Assembly: GCF_002795245.1 (NCBI RefSeq) | Contig: NZ_PGVG01000005.1 | Location: 1 to 64,000, forward strand | Reading direction: 5' to 3' | DNA: 64,000 nucleotides | Source: Bradyrhizobium forestalis | Lineage (GTDB): Bacteria > Pseudomonadota > Alphaproteobacteria > Rhizobiales > Xanthobacteraceae | In this document: piece after piece, positions 1 to 8,143 of the stretch | Position numbering within the stretch: the stretch's first letter is position 1 | How the letters are laid out: each line of letters begins with the position of its first letter | Notes under the pieces: model-generated | Seen by the model: only the letters and a program-made list of their open reading frames with translations | Database searches by the model: none | Told to the model about the DNA's origin: nothing | Made by a program: the position numbers and the translations under genes

Positions 1-1466
1 CGGGCTTCTCCACCGCGGCCGCCATCACCTCGGTGTCGGGGCGCGGCGTCGGCATGGACGTGGTGCGCACCAATATCGACCAGATCGGCGGCACCATCGA
101 CATCAAGAGCGTGGCCGGTGAAGGCTCGAGCGTCACCATCAAGATCCCGCTGACGCTCGCCATCGTCTCCGCCCTGATCGTCGAAGCCGCCGGCGACCGC
201 TTTGCGATCCCGCAGCTCTCGGTGGTCGAATTGGTGCGGGCCCGCGCCAACTCCGAGCACCGCATCGAGCGCATCAAGGACACCGCGGTCCTCAGGTTGC
301 GCAACAAGCTGCTGCCGCTGATCCACCTCAAGAAGCTCTTGAAGATCGACGACGGCGCGGCCTCCGATCCCGAGAACGGCTTCATCGTGGTGACGCAGGT
401 CGGCAGCCAGACCTTCGGCATCGTCGTCGACGGCGTGTTCCACACCGAAGAGATCGTCGTGAAGCCGATGTCGACCAAGCTGCGTCACATCGACATGTTC
501 TCCGGCAACACGATTCTGGGCGACGGCGCGGTGATCATGATCATCGACCCCAACGGCATTGCCAAGGCGCTCGGCGCCGCCGGCTCCTCGGCCCATGACA
601 TGGGTGATGAGAATGGCGCGCACCACATCGGAAGCGGCGAGCAGACCACCTCGCTGCTGGTGTTCCGCGCCGGCTCGTCGCAGCCCAAGGCGGTCCCGCT
701 CGGGCTGGTCACGCGCCTGGAAGAGCTGCCGGCCGACAAGATCGAGTTCTCCAACGGCCGCTACATGGTGCAGTACCGCGAGCAGCTGATGCCGCTGGTC
801 GCCATGGAAGGCGTCACCATCGCGAGCCAGGGCGCCCAGCCGATCCTGGTGTTCGCCGACGACGGCCGCTCCATGGGCCTCGTCGTCGACGAGATCATCG
901 ACATCGTCGAGGAACGGCTCAACATCGAGGTCGGCGGCTCCTCCTCCGGCATTCTCGGCTCGGCCGTGATCAAGGGCCAGGCCACCGAGGTGATCGATGT
1001 CGGCCACTTCCTGCCGATGGCGTTCGCTGACTGGTTCACCCGCAAGGAGATGAAGCCGTCGATGCACTCGCAATCGGTGCTCTTGGTCGACGACAGCGCG
1101 TTCTTCCGCAACATGCTGGCGCCGGTGCTGAAGGCGGCCGGCTACCGCGTCCGCACCGCGCCGACCGCGCAGGAGGGCCTCGCGGCACTGCGCGCCCAGA
1201 GCTTCGACGTGATCCTGACCGACATCGAGATGCCCGACATGAACGGGTTCGAGTTCGCGGAAGTGATCCGCTCCGACAACAACCTCGCCGCGACGCCGAT
1301 CATCGGCCTGTCGGCGCTGGTGTCGCCGGCGGCGATCGAGCGCGGCCGTCAGGCCGGCTTCCACGACTATGTCGCCAAGTTCGACCGTCCCGGCCTGATC
1401 GCGGCGCTGAAGGAGCAGACCGCGGGCGCCGCCGGCGCCTCCGAGCTGAGCCGGGCCGCGGCGTAG
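1..1466 (+). CDS. cheA: Chemotaxis histidine kinase CheA with C-terminal receiver domain (5' end outside window)
   Basis: This is the 3' part of a hybrid CheA, the cytoplasmic kinase that phosphorylates CheY and CheB in response to chemoreceptor arrays. The reading frame is open from the first bases and gives about 487 residues. It begins inside the GHKL ATPase domain; the G-box motif GRGVGMDVV lies at residues 13-21. Two CheW-like (P5) domains follow, at roughly residues 45-190 and 220-350. A complete receiver domain with the phospho-acceptor motif LTDIEMPD fills about 365-480. Enteric CheA has one CheW-like domain and no receiver, whereas alphaproteobacterial CheA proteins often carry a receiver. 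The gene heads an operon with cheW, cheY, cheB and cheR. The P1 phosphotransfer and dimerisation domains must lie upstream of the window. Confidence 0.95.
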   Translation, partial: GFSTAAAITSVSGRGVGMDVVRTNIDQIGGTIDIKSVAGEGSSVTIKIPLTLAIVSALIVEAAGDRFAIPQLSVVELVRARANSEHRIERIKDTAVLRLRNKLLPLIHLKKLLKIDDGAASDPENGFIVVTQVGSQTFGIVVDGVFHTEEIVVKPMSTKLRHIDMFSGNTILGDGAVIMIIDPNGIAKALGAAGSSAHDMGDENGAHHIGSGEQTTSLLVFRAGSSQPKAVPLGLVTRLEELPADKIEFSNGRYMVQYREQLMPLVAMEGVTIASQGAQPILVFADDGRSMGLVVDEIIDIVEERLNIEVGGSSSGILGSAVIKGQATEVIDVGHFLPMAFADWFTRKEMKPSMHSQSVLLVDDSAFFRNMLAPVLKAAGYRVRTAPTAQEGLAALRAQSFDVILTDIEMPDMNGFEFAEVIRSDNNLAATPIIGLSALVSPAAIERGRQAGFHDYVAKFDRPGLIAALKEQTAGAAGASELSRAAA

Positions 1467-1514
1467 AGCATGATCCGGAAAAGTGCGAAGCGGTTTTCCG
1501 ATCAGATCATGCTC
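1466..1514. repeat. REP-like inverted repeat between cheA and cheW
   Basis: GAGCATGATC at 1466-1475 pairs with GATCATGCTC at 1505-1514. The interior contains CCGGAAAA and its complement GGTTTTCCG, so the whole 49-bp unit can fold into a hairpin. From memory, this wording recurs in intergenic regions of Bradyrhizobium and related Rhizobiales. Its first base overlaps the last base of the cheA stop codon. Confidence 0.75.
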
Positions 1515-1546
1515 AAAACAAGAGGGCGGGACGAGGAGAGAGATCG

Positions 1547-2017
1547 ATGAGCAGCAAGACCCAGTCCAGCGAAGGCGCCATGGTCGAATACGTCACCGCG
1601 ATGATCGGCGGCCAGCTGTTCGGCCTGCCGATCTCCCGCGTCCAGGACGTGTTCATGCCCGAGCGCGTCACCCGCGTGCCGCTGTCCTCGCGCGAGATCG
1701 CGGGCGTCTTGAACCTGCGCGGCCGCATCGTCACCGTCGTCGACATGCGCTCGCGTCTCGGCCTGCCCAGGGACGAGGACGGCAAGACCCCGATGGCGGT
1801 CGGCGTCGACCTGCGCGGTGAATCCTATGGCCTCTTGATCGACCAGATCGGCGAGGTGCTGCGCCTGCCCGAGGACGGCAAGGAAGAGAACCCCGTCAAC
1901 CTCGACCCCCGCATGGCCAAGCTCGCCGGCGGCGTCCACCGCCTCGACGGCCAGCTCATGGTCGTGCTCGACGTCGATCGCGTCCTCGAGCTCGCGCCCG
2001 AAATGATGGCGGCCTGA
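1547..2017 (+). CDS. cheW: Chemotaxis coupling protein CheW
   Basis: CheW is the adaptor that links methyl-accepting receptors to the CheA kinase in the cytoplasmic array. The 156-residue product is one CheW domain. It shows the usual start of the fold (YVTAMIGGQLFGLPIS) and the receptor-binding segment NLRGRIVTVVDMRSRLGL. Length is normal for the family. The ATG at 1547 is preceded by GAGGAGAGAGAT, a good ribosome-binding site. The gene sits 80 bp after cheA, with a REP-like hairpin in the gap, and precedes cheY, so it is probably cotranscribed with the rest of the che genes. Confidence 0.96.
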   Translation: MSSKTQSSEGAMVEYVTAMIGGQLFGLPISRVQDVFMPERVTRVPLSSREIAGVLNLRGRIVTVVDMRSRLGLPRDEDGKTPMAVGVDLRGESYGLLIDQIGEVLRLPEDGKEENPVNLDPRMAKLAGGVHRLDGQLMVVLDVDRVLELAPEMMAA

Positions 2018-2088
2018 TACGGCGGCGCTGCCGCCGGCGGGCCTGCAATTGGAAGTGTCCCCGCAAAGGGGAGGAAGCAGAGGTTCAC

Positions 2089-2454
2089 ATGCGAACTTGT
2101 CTCGTCGTTGATGATTCCAGCGTCATCCGCAAGGTTGCGCGCCGGATCCTGGAGGGCCTCGACTTCCAGATCCTCGAAGCCGAGGACGGTGAGAAGGCGC
2201 TGGAGGCCTGCAAGCGCGGCCTGCCCGACGCGGTGCTGCTCGACTGGAACATGCCAGTCATGGACGGCTACGAGTTTCTCGGCCACCTCCGCCGCATGCC
2301 CGGCGGCGACCAGCCCAAGGTGGTGTTCTGCACCACCGAGAACGACGTCGCGCATATCGCGCGCGCGCTGCACGCCGGCGCCAACGAGTACATCATGAAG
2401 CCGTTCGACAAGGACATCGTGACGGCGAAGTTCCAGGAAGTCGGCCTGATCTGA
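2089..2454 (+). CDS. cheY: Chemotaxis response regulator CheY
   Basis: This is a 121-residue single-domain receiver that carries phosphoryl groups from CheA to the flagellar motor, or acts as a phosphate sink in alphaproteobacteria with several CheY proteins. Visible features are the acidic pair D8/D9, the phospho-acceptor D52 (motif LLDWNMPVMDG), the conserved Thr in CTTEN and the Lys at about 104 (MKPFDK). No output domain is present. It lies between cheW and cheB in the operon. Sequence alone cannot tell whether this copy binds the motor or acts as a sink. Confidence 0.95.
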   Translation: MRTCLVVDDSSVIRKVARRILEGLDFQILEAEDGEKALEACKRGLPDAVLLDWNMPVMDGYEFLGHLRRMPGGDQPKVVFCTTENDVAHIARALHAGANEYIMKPFDKDIVTAKFQEVGLI

Positions 2455-2529
2455 GCGATCGCCCGGAGGCTGAACGGATCCTTCGGCGCTTGTTTTCAAC
2501 TGAACCGTTTCAGTCTGAGTTGGTGAGTA

Positions 2530-3726
2530 ATGAGTGTTGCGTTCGCAGGTAATTCGACTACGGGCACGTCGCGCGAAGCCGGGCCACTGCGGGTGATGAT
2601 CGTCGACGACTCCGTCGTCATCCGCGGTCTGATCTCGCGCTGGATCGGCGCCGAGCATGACATGGAGGTCGCGGCCTCGCTGCGCACCGGGCTCGAGGCG
2701 GTCAACCAGCTGGAACGCATCAATCCTGACGTTGCCGTGCTCGACATCGAGATGCCCGAGCTGGATGGCCTCTCGGCGCTGCCGCAGCTGCTGGCGAAGA
2801 AGCGCGATCTCGTCATCATCATGGCCTCGACGCTGACCCGCCGCAACGCGGAGATCAGCTTCAAGGCGCTGTCGCTCGGCGCGGCCGATTACATCCCCAA
2901 GCCGGAGTCGACGCGCGAAGCGTCGGCCGCCGACACCTTCCATCACGACTTGATCCAGAAGATCCGCCATCTCGGCGCGCGGCTGCGCCGCAAGCCAGCG
3001 GTTGCGAGCCCGCCGCTGGCGCCCGCGAGCCCGGCTCCGGCTGCGCGCAGTCCAGTTGCAAGGCCTGCCGCGCCTGCACCCGCTCCGGCCGTGCATGCCC
3101 CCGCGTCAGGAGTGCTGTCGACGCGTCCGTTCTCGGCCCAGGCGCCGAAGGTGCTGCTGATCGGCTCCTCGACCGGCGGTCCCCAGGCGCTGATGTCGCT
3201 CGTCACCGAGCTCGGCCCGGTGATCGACCGCTTCCCGGTGCTGATCACCCAACACATGCCGCCGACCTTCACCACCATCCTTGCCGAGCATCTGGCGCGT
3301 TCGAGCCGCCGGCCGGCAGCCGAGGCGGTCGACGGCGAGCCGGTGAAGCCGGGACGGATCTATCTTGCGCCCGTCGGCAAGCACATGCGCGTCGCGCGCA
3401 GCGGCGCGGACGCCGTGATCGCGCTCGACGACGGCCCCGCCGTCAATTTCTGCAAGCCTGCGGTCGATCCGCTCTTCACCTCCGCCATCGACGTCTGGCA
3501 TGGCGCCATTCTCTCCGTGATCCTGACGGGCATGGGCTCGGACGGCATGCGCGGCGGCAAGGACATCGTTGCCGCCGGCGGTAGCGTGATCGCCCAGGAC
3601 GAAGCCTCCAGCGTGGTCTGGGGCATGCCGGGGGCGGCGGCCAATGCCGGCATCTGCGCGGCGATCCTGCCGCTCAACCAGATCGGCGCCAAGGTCAATC
3701 GCCTGTTCGCGGGAGAGCGCTCGTGA
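2530..3726 (+). CDS. cheB: Chemotaxis protein-glutamate methylesterase CheB
   Basis: CheB removes methyl groups from chemoreceptors, and deamidates them, when phosphorylated by CheA, giving adaptation. The 398-residue protein has an N-terminal receiver (about 20-140, phospho-acceptor D72), a 50-residue Ala/Pro-rich linker (about 155-205) and a C-terminal methylesterase domain (205-395). The catalytic triad is readable as S214 in GSSTGGPQ, H242 in TQHMPP and D338 in TGMGSDGM. The 3' end overlaps cheR by 4 bp (GTGA), which points to translational coupling of the esterase and the opposing methyltransferase. Confidence 0.97.
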   Translation: MSVAFAGNSTTGTSREAGPLRVMIVDDSVVIRGLISRWIGAEHDMEVAASLRTGLEAVNQLERINPDVAVLDIEMPELDGLSALPQLLAKKRDLVIIMASTLTRRNAEISFKALSLGAADYIPKPESTREASAADTFHHDLIQKIRHLGARLRRKPAVASPPLAPASPAPAARSPVARPAAPAPAPAVHAPASGVLSTRPFSAQAPKVLLIGSSTGGPQALMSLVTELGPVIDRFPVLITQHMPPTFTTILAEHLARSSRRPAAEAVDGEPVKPGRIYLAPVGKHMRVARSGADAVIALDDGPAVNFCKPAVDPLFTSAIDVWHGAILSVILTGMGSDGMRGGKDIVAAGGSVIAQDEASSVVWGMPGAAANAGICAAILPLNQIGAKVNRLFAGERS

Positions 3727-4595
3727 CCCCGACGGACTACGATTATCTGCGCAAGTTCCTGAAGGAGCGCTCGGGTCTCGATCTCTCCGCCGACAAGCAA
3801 TATCTGGTCGAGAGCCGGCTGCTGCCGCTCGCCCGCAAGGCGAGCCTTCCCGGCATCCCCGATCTCGTGTTGAAGATCAGGAACGGCGACGGCCGGCTCG
3901 CGACCGACGTGGTCGAGGCGATGACCACCAACGAGACCTTCTTCTACCGCGACAAGATTCCGTTCGACCACTTACGCGAGACCATCCTGCCCGGCCTGAT
4001 CCAGGCGCGCGCGGCACGCAAGAGCTTGCGCATCTGGTCGGCGGCGGCCTCGACGGGGCAGGAGCCTTATTCGATCGCAATGTGCGTGAAGGAGATGGGG
4101 GCAGTCCTCGCCGGTTGGCGCATCGAGATCGTCGCCACCGATCTGTCGCAGGAGGTGCTGGAGAAATCCAAGGCCGGTGTCTACAGCCAGTTCGAGGTGC
4201 AGCGCGGCCTGCCGATCCAGCACCTGATGAAGTACTTCACGCAAGTCGGCGAGCTCTGGCAGCTCAACGCCGACATTCGCGCGATGGTGCAGTTCCGTCA
4301 GCTCAATCTGCTGCAGGATTTCTCGCATCTCGGCACGTTCGACGTGATCTTCTGCCGCAACGTGCTGATCTATTTCGACCAGGACACCAAGGCGGTGATC
4401 TTCGAGCGGATGGCGAAGGCGATGGAGACCGACGGCACGCTGCTGCTCGGCGCCGCCGAATCCGTCGTCGGCATCACTGACGCGTTCCGCCCGGTCACCG
4501 AGCGCCGCGGTCTCTATCAGCTCAACCCCGCGCGCTCCGGCAGGGCGATGGGCGGGCTGATGCCGCAGCCGCTGAAGGTTGCCGCGGCGAGGTGA
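3723..4595 (+). CDS. cheR: Chemotaxis protein methyltransferase CheR
   Basis: CheR uses S-adenosylmethionine to methylate glutamates on chemoreceptors. The 290-residue product has the small helical N-terminal domain (about 1-80, with NETFFYRD near its end) and the SAM-binding domain after it. Characteristic segments are [17 protein letters not shown] and [14 protein letters not shown]. Length matches plain CheR proteins without TPR extensions. The start is a GTG that overlaps the cheB stop codon, and the two genes form an antagonistic pair at the end of the operon. Confidence 0.96.
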   Translation: MTPTDYDYLRKFLKERSGLDLSADKQYLVESRLLPLARKASLPGIPDLVLKIRNGDGRLATDVVEAMTTNETFFYRDKIPFDHLRETILPGLIQARAARKSLRIWSAAASTGQEPYSIAMCVKEMGAVLAGWRIEIVATDLSQEVLEKSKAGVYSQFEVQRGLPIQHLMKYFTQVGELWQLNADIRAMVQFRQLNLLQDFSHLGTFDVIFCRNVLIYFDQDTKAVIFERMAKAMETDGTLLLGAAESVVGITDAFRPVTERRGLYQLNPARSGRAMGGLMPQPLKVAAAR

Positions 4596-4610
4596 GGTGA
4601 GGTGCTTCTT

Positions 4611-4755
4611 ACCCTCTCCCCTTGGAGAGGGTGGCTTCGCGAAAGCGAAGCCGGGTGAGGGGTATGTCTCCGCGAGTGAACCTCTCGCATTGAAGCGCAT
4701 GGATAGAACCCCTCATCCGGCGCTTCGCGCCACCTTCTCCCACAAGGGGAGAAGG
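4611..4755. repeat. Palindromic intergenic element (CCTCTCCC family)
   Basis: The stretch after cheR starts with CCCTCTCCCCTTGGAGAGGG, contains a secondary hairpin built on GCTTCGCGAAAGCGAAGC, and closes with CCTTCTCCCACAAGGGGAGAAGG. The same arrangement recurs elsewhere in the window: two clamp palindromes of the CTCTCCC/GGGAGAG type enclosing smaller stem-loops such as CGGCGCTTCGCGCC. It lies between the convergent ends of cheR and the ATP-grasp gene and could also block read-through. Confidence 0.85.
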
Positions 4756-4770
4756 GAAGAAGCCCATCCC

Positions 4771-5931
4771 TCACAAAATCGCATGCGGCAGAAACCGCGA
4801 GCGGTTGCCCGTGATCGGGCTCTCGTCCTCGCGAATCGAGAGACCGCACGGCTCGTGATTCACCAGCCAGCTTCCGACCACCGGATAAAAACCGGAATAA
4901 TTCGGCAGCGGTGACAATGCCTGGCGCACGAAACCTTCGGCGCCGTAGGGACCTGCCTGCTCGTCGAGCGGCGTGCCGCCGGACACCAGCGTGACATTGG
5001 CGCCCTCGCGCGACAGCAGCGGCTTGCGCACATACGACGTTCCGAGCTCCGCGGCCCGCGCGTCGTCCTCGAAGAAGGCCGGCAGCAGATTGGGATGGTT
5101 CGGAAACATCTCCCAGAGCAGCGGCAAAATGCCCTTGTTGGAGAGCACCGCCTTCCACGGCGGCTCGATCCAGCGCGTCGGTGCGTCCTCGAGCTTTGCG
5201 CCGAAGGCGTCGTGGAACATCCACTCCCAGGGATAGAGCTTGAAGGCGAGCGCGATATCGCCATCGTCGAGATCGACGAAGCCGCCGGGCTCGTCGCGCC
5301 AGCCGATCTGCTCGATGTCGAGCAGCCTGGTCGAAAGTCCCGCCTGGCGTGCAGTGTCTTCGAGATAAGCGAGCGTGCCGGCGTCCTCGTCATTGCCGGT
5401 GATGCCGGTGAGATGGACGTGGCGGCCGCCGGCGATCTCCTTCCACGCCGCGATCAGCCGCTCATGGATGGAGTTGAATTGATCGGCACGCGACGGGATG
5501 ACGCGGCGTTCGATCGCCTGCTCGAGCCAGGTCCATTGAAACACCGCGGCCTCGAAGATCGAGGTTGGCGTGTCCGCGTTGTATTCGAGCAGCTTTGCCG
5601 GCGACTTGCCGTCGAACCTCAAATCGAGCCGGCCATAGAGACTGCGGTCGTCGCGCTTCCAGCTCTCGGCGATCAGGCTCCAGAACGCTTCCGGGATCTT
5701 CAAGCGCCGCAAGTAGCGCTCGTCGCCGATGACGCGGCCGGCAAGCTCCAGGCACATCGCGTCGATCTCGCCGGTCGGCGTCTCGATGCCGCGCTCGATC
5801 TCGTCCAGCGTGAAGCCGTAATAGGCGCGCTCGTCCCAATAGCGCTCGCCGTCGATGGTGTGGAAGACGAAGCCGCATTTCGCTGCGGTCTCTCGCCAGT
5901 CGTCGCGCTCGAGGCAGGTGATGCGCTGCAT
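4771..5931 (-). CDS. Glutathionylspermidine synthase-like ATP-grasp protein (YgiC/YjfC family)
   Basis: The 386-residue product belongs to the glutathionylspermidine-synthase pre-ATP-grasp family represented by E. coli YgiC and YjfC. Recognisable features are the early segment WDERAYYGFTLDEIE, the acidic motif LLEYNADTPTS around residue 120, and the late ATP-grasp Lys/Glu region KPLLSREGANV. The family has the synthetase half of GspS without its amidase domain. Its substrate is not firmly known and peptide-amine ligation is the usual inference. The gene is the last of a minus-strand group of three: DUF350 protein, Ser-rich small protein, this enzyme. Gene spacing is only a few bases, so an operon is very likely. 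Confidence 0.88.
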   Translation of the reverse strand: MQRITCLERDDWRETAAKCGFVFHTIDGERYWDERAYYGFTLDEIERGIETPTGEIDAMCLELAGRVIGDERYLRRLKIPEAFWSLIAESWKRDDRSLYGRLDLRFDGKSPAKLLEYNADTPTSIFEAAVFQWTWLEQAIERRVIPSRADQFNSIHERLIAAWKEIAGGRHVHLTGITGNDEDAGTLAYLEDTARQAGLSTRLLDIEQIGWRDEPGGFVDLDDGDIALAFKLYPWEWMFHDAFGAKLEDAPTRWIEPPWKAVLSNKGILPLLWEMFPNHPNLLPAFFEDDARAAELGTSYVRKPLLSREGANVTLVSGGTPLDEQAGPYGAEGFVRQALSPLPNYSGFYPVVGSWLVNHEPCGLSIREDESPITGNRSRFLPHAIL

Positions 5932-5933
5932 GG

Positions 5934-6314
5934 TCAGCCGCCGCCCGAGAAGCCGTGGCCGAACGAGCCGAAGCCGCCGCGGCTCACGCTGCTGTGGCCT
6001 GAGTCCGATGACGTGCTCGACGAAGAATGGCTCGATGAATCGCTGCTGAAGAAGCTCGATCGCGACGACCAGCGCGAGCTGCTGCCGCCTGATGAACTGC
6101 TGCTGCTGGTGCAGGTCGTGGTCGTCTGCCCCGGCACGGCTCCGGGAGTGGGCTCGCAGGTCTGCCGCGGCATCAAGGTGTAGGCGGTGGTCCCGACTGC
6201 GATCGTGCCCATCACCAGCAGCGCGACATGGCCGGAGCGCTTCACCGGCGGTCGCGGCGGCTCGGCCACCGGCCGGCGCTTGCCGAACTCCTTCTTGGCG
6301 GGCTTGTCGGCCAT
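5934..6314 (-). CDS. Ser-rich membrane-anchored small protein, YjfM/YgiB-like
   Basis: This 126-residue protein has a basic N-terminus, a single hydrophobic segment (about residues 28-45, HVALLVMGTIAVGTTAYTLM), a short Cys/Thr region and a long run of Ser with Gly and His at the C-terminus. It ends in RGGFG repeats. E. coli YgiB and YjfM (DUF1190) also have a membrane or lipid anchor, low-complexity sequence and an RGGFG motif near the C-terminus, and they also precede YgiC/YjfC. I assign it on context plus that tail. Direct homology is not proven because most of the DUF1190 core is missing. It ends 2 bp before the ATP-grasp gene. Confidence 0.65.
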   Translation of the reverse strand: MADKPAKKEFGKRRPVAEPPRPPVKRSGHVALLVMGTIAVGTTAYTLMPRQTCEPTPGAVPGQTTTTCTSSSSSSGGSSSRWSSRSSFFSSDSSSHSSSSTSSDSGHSSVSRGGFGSFGHGFSGGG

Positions 6315-6315
6315 G

Positions 6316-6720
6316 TCAGTAGATCATGCTGGCGGCGTTGAGCAGCCCCGCGGCGAACGAGGACAGGCCGAGCCAGATCGCCGGGGCAAGCTCGCCGGCG
6401 GAGATCCGCTCCGACAGATTGGGGACCGGGACCTTGACGAGGAAGAACACGATGACCTGCACGATGAGCGCGATCGTCGCCCAGATCAGGCAGTCCAGCA
6501 CATTGGCCGAATGCGCGATGGCGCTGACCAGCGGTGCCACGAAGCCGAGCAGGCTGAGCCCGAGCGCGATCGCCGCGGCCGGCTCGTTGTCGCGGATGAG
6601 CTGGAATTCGTTATGGGCCGTGATGCGGGTGTAGACGAACAGATAGGCCACGGTCGCGATCAGCCCGGTGCAGAAATAGACCAGGAAGGCGGGCAGGCCG
6701 GCGAGTGATTGCAGGATCAT
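6316..6720 (-). CDS. DUF350 family membrane protein (YjfL-like)
   Basis: The product (134 residues from the ATG at 6720) has four hydrophobic helices at roughly 5-30, 45-65, 75-95 and 110-132, and matches the DUF350 family of small inner-membrane proteins. A longer frame reaches 6774, but the ATG at 6720 is preceded by GGGGGAACG, a good ribosome-binding site, so I choose it. It is the first gene of the trio DUF350, Ser-rich protein, ATP-grasp ligase. E. coli has the same order in yjfL-yjfM-yjfC. The function of DUF350 proteins is not established; the linkage suggests a membrane platform for the ligase. Confidence 0.82.
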   Translation of the reverse strand: MILQSLAGLPAFLVYFCTGLIATVAYLFVYTRITAHNEFQLIRDNEPAAAIALGLSLLGFVAPLVSAIAHSANVLDCLIWATIALIVQVIVFFLVKVPVPNLSERISAGELAPAIWLGLSSFAAGLLNAASMIY

Positions 6721-6777
6721 CGTTCCCCCATCGTGCAGCGACCATTCGTCGGCGGGGAGAGCGTAGCGGTTCAAAGG

Positions 6778-6932
6778 TTAAGAGCTGAAGCTGTAGCCGC
6801 GATGGCGGTGTACCTCTCCCGCTTGCGGGGGAGGTCGGCGCGGAGCGCCGGGTGGGGGTTCTCTCCACACAGGGATTGTCCCGATGTGACACCCTCTCCC
6901 CGACCCTCTCCCGCAAGCGGGAGAGGGAGAAA
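6778..6932. repeat. Long composite palindromic element, copy 1
   Basis: Two CCTCTCCCGCTTGCGGGGGAGG-like clamps (from 6812 and to 6928) enclose GGCGCGGAGCGCC and an internal core reading GGGATTGTCCC at about 6872-6882. Left of the first clamp is the flank GAGCTGAAGCTGTAGCCG, which resembles the flanks of the copies at about 31.1, 45.0 and 60.0 kb. This copy lacks the right flank seen in the other three. Confidence 0.85.
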
Positions 6933-6942
6933 TCGGGTCCCC

Positions 6943-6974
6943 CCAAAAACAAAACCCCGCCATTTGCGGCGGGG
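6943..6974 (-). terminator. Rho-independent terminator of ctrA
   Basis: Read on the minus strand, CCCCGCC pairs with GGCGGGG (6974-6968 with 6961-6955) around a 6-nt loop, followed at once by TTTTGTTTTT. It lies about 50 bp past the ctrA stop codon and has the stem plus U-tract of an intrinsic terminator. Confidence 0.88.
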
Positions 6975-7025
6975 TCCAGGCTGGGAGGAGCGAGCCCGTG
7001 GGACTCGCGACGTAAACCCAGAGGA

Positions 7026-7727
<702 letters not shown>

Positions 7728-7806
7728 GCCAGTTCCCCATAGTCGCCGCTCCTGGGCGTCAGGTCGGCCGCATTCGCGGCACTCAACAAAACGCCTTTGA
7801 ACAACT

Positions 7807-7998
7807 GATTCGGATCCTGACAACAGATGGTTAACAAACTCTGATTCTGGAACGCAAGTCCCCCCGGTGCAATTTTCGTCGAATCGCCCTAAGGTCTTGC
7901 GCGCGAAGCAGCTTTCGTTACCCGATTCCGTTCAAGCTCCACTTTAAGAGACGGGCCTAACCGACTCCCGCGACTCAGCCTTCTTCTGAAGGGGAGTC
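7807..7998. promoter_or_regulatory. Cluster of seven GANTC (CcrM-type) sites in the ctrA-fliI intergenic region
   Basis: GANTC occurs at 7807, 7843, 7881, 7924, 7963, 7972 and 7994, seven times in 192 bp of the 416-bp region between ctrA and fliI. Random sequence would give fewer than one. In Caulobacter, methylation of GANTC by CcrM controls a ctrA promoter, so this is a plausible methylation-sensitive control region. Half-sites of the CtrA box (TTAA, including GGTTAAC at about 7830) are present, but no perfect TTAA-N7-TTAA was found. Promoter positions cannot be fixed by eye. Confidence 0.7.
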
Positions 7999-8143
7999 AC
8001 GCTCAGTCACAAAGACAGTGACGCAATGATTAATGATGCGGGTAAACACGAAGTTAAGCGCCGTTCAGAAATATGGCGAAACTTAAGAGTTTCACCGTGA
8101 AGTCCCGGATGACCAAGGCGCGCCTCTTAATGAAGGCTCACCG

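Noticed and set aside
7728..8143. Full CtrA box TTAA-N7-TTAA upstream of ctrA or fliI
   Set aside because: Several TTAA half-sites are present but no two are spaced by exactly seven bases.
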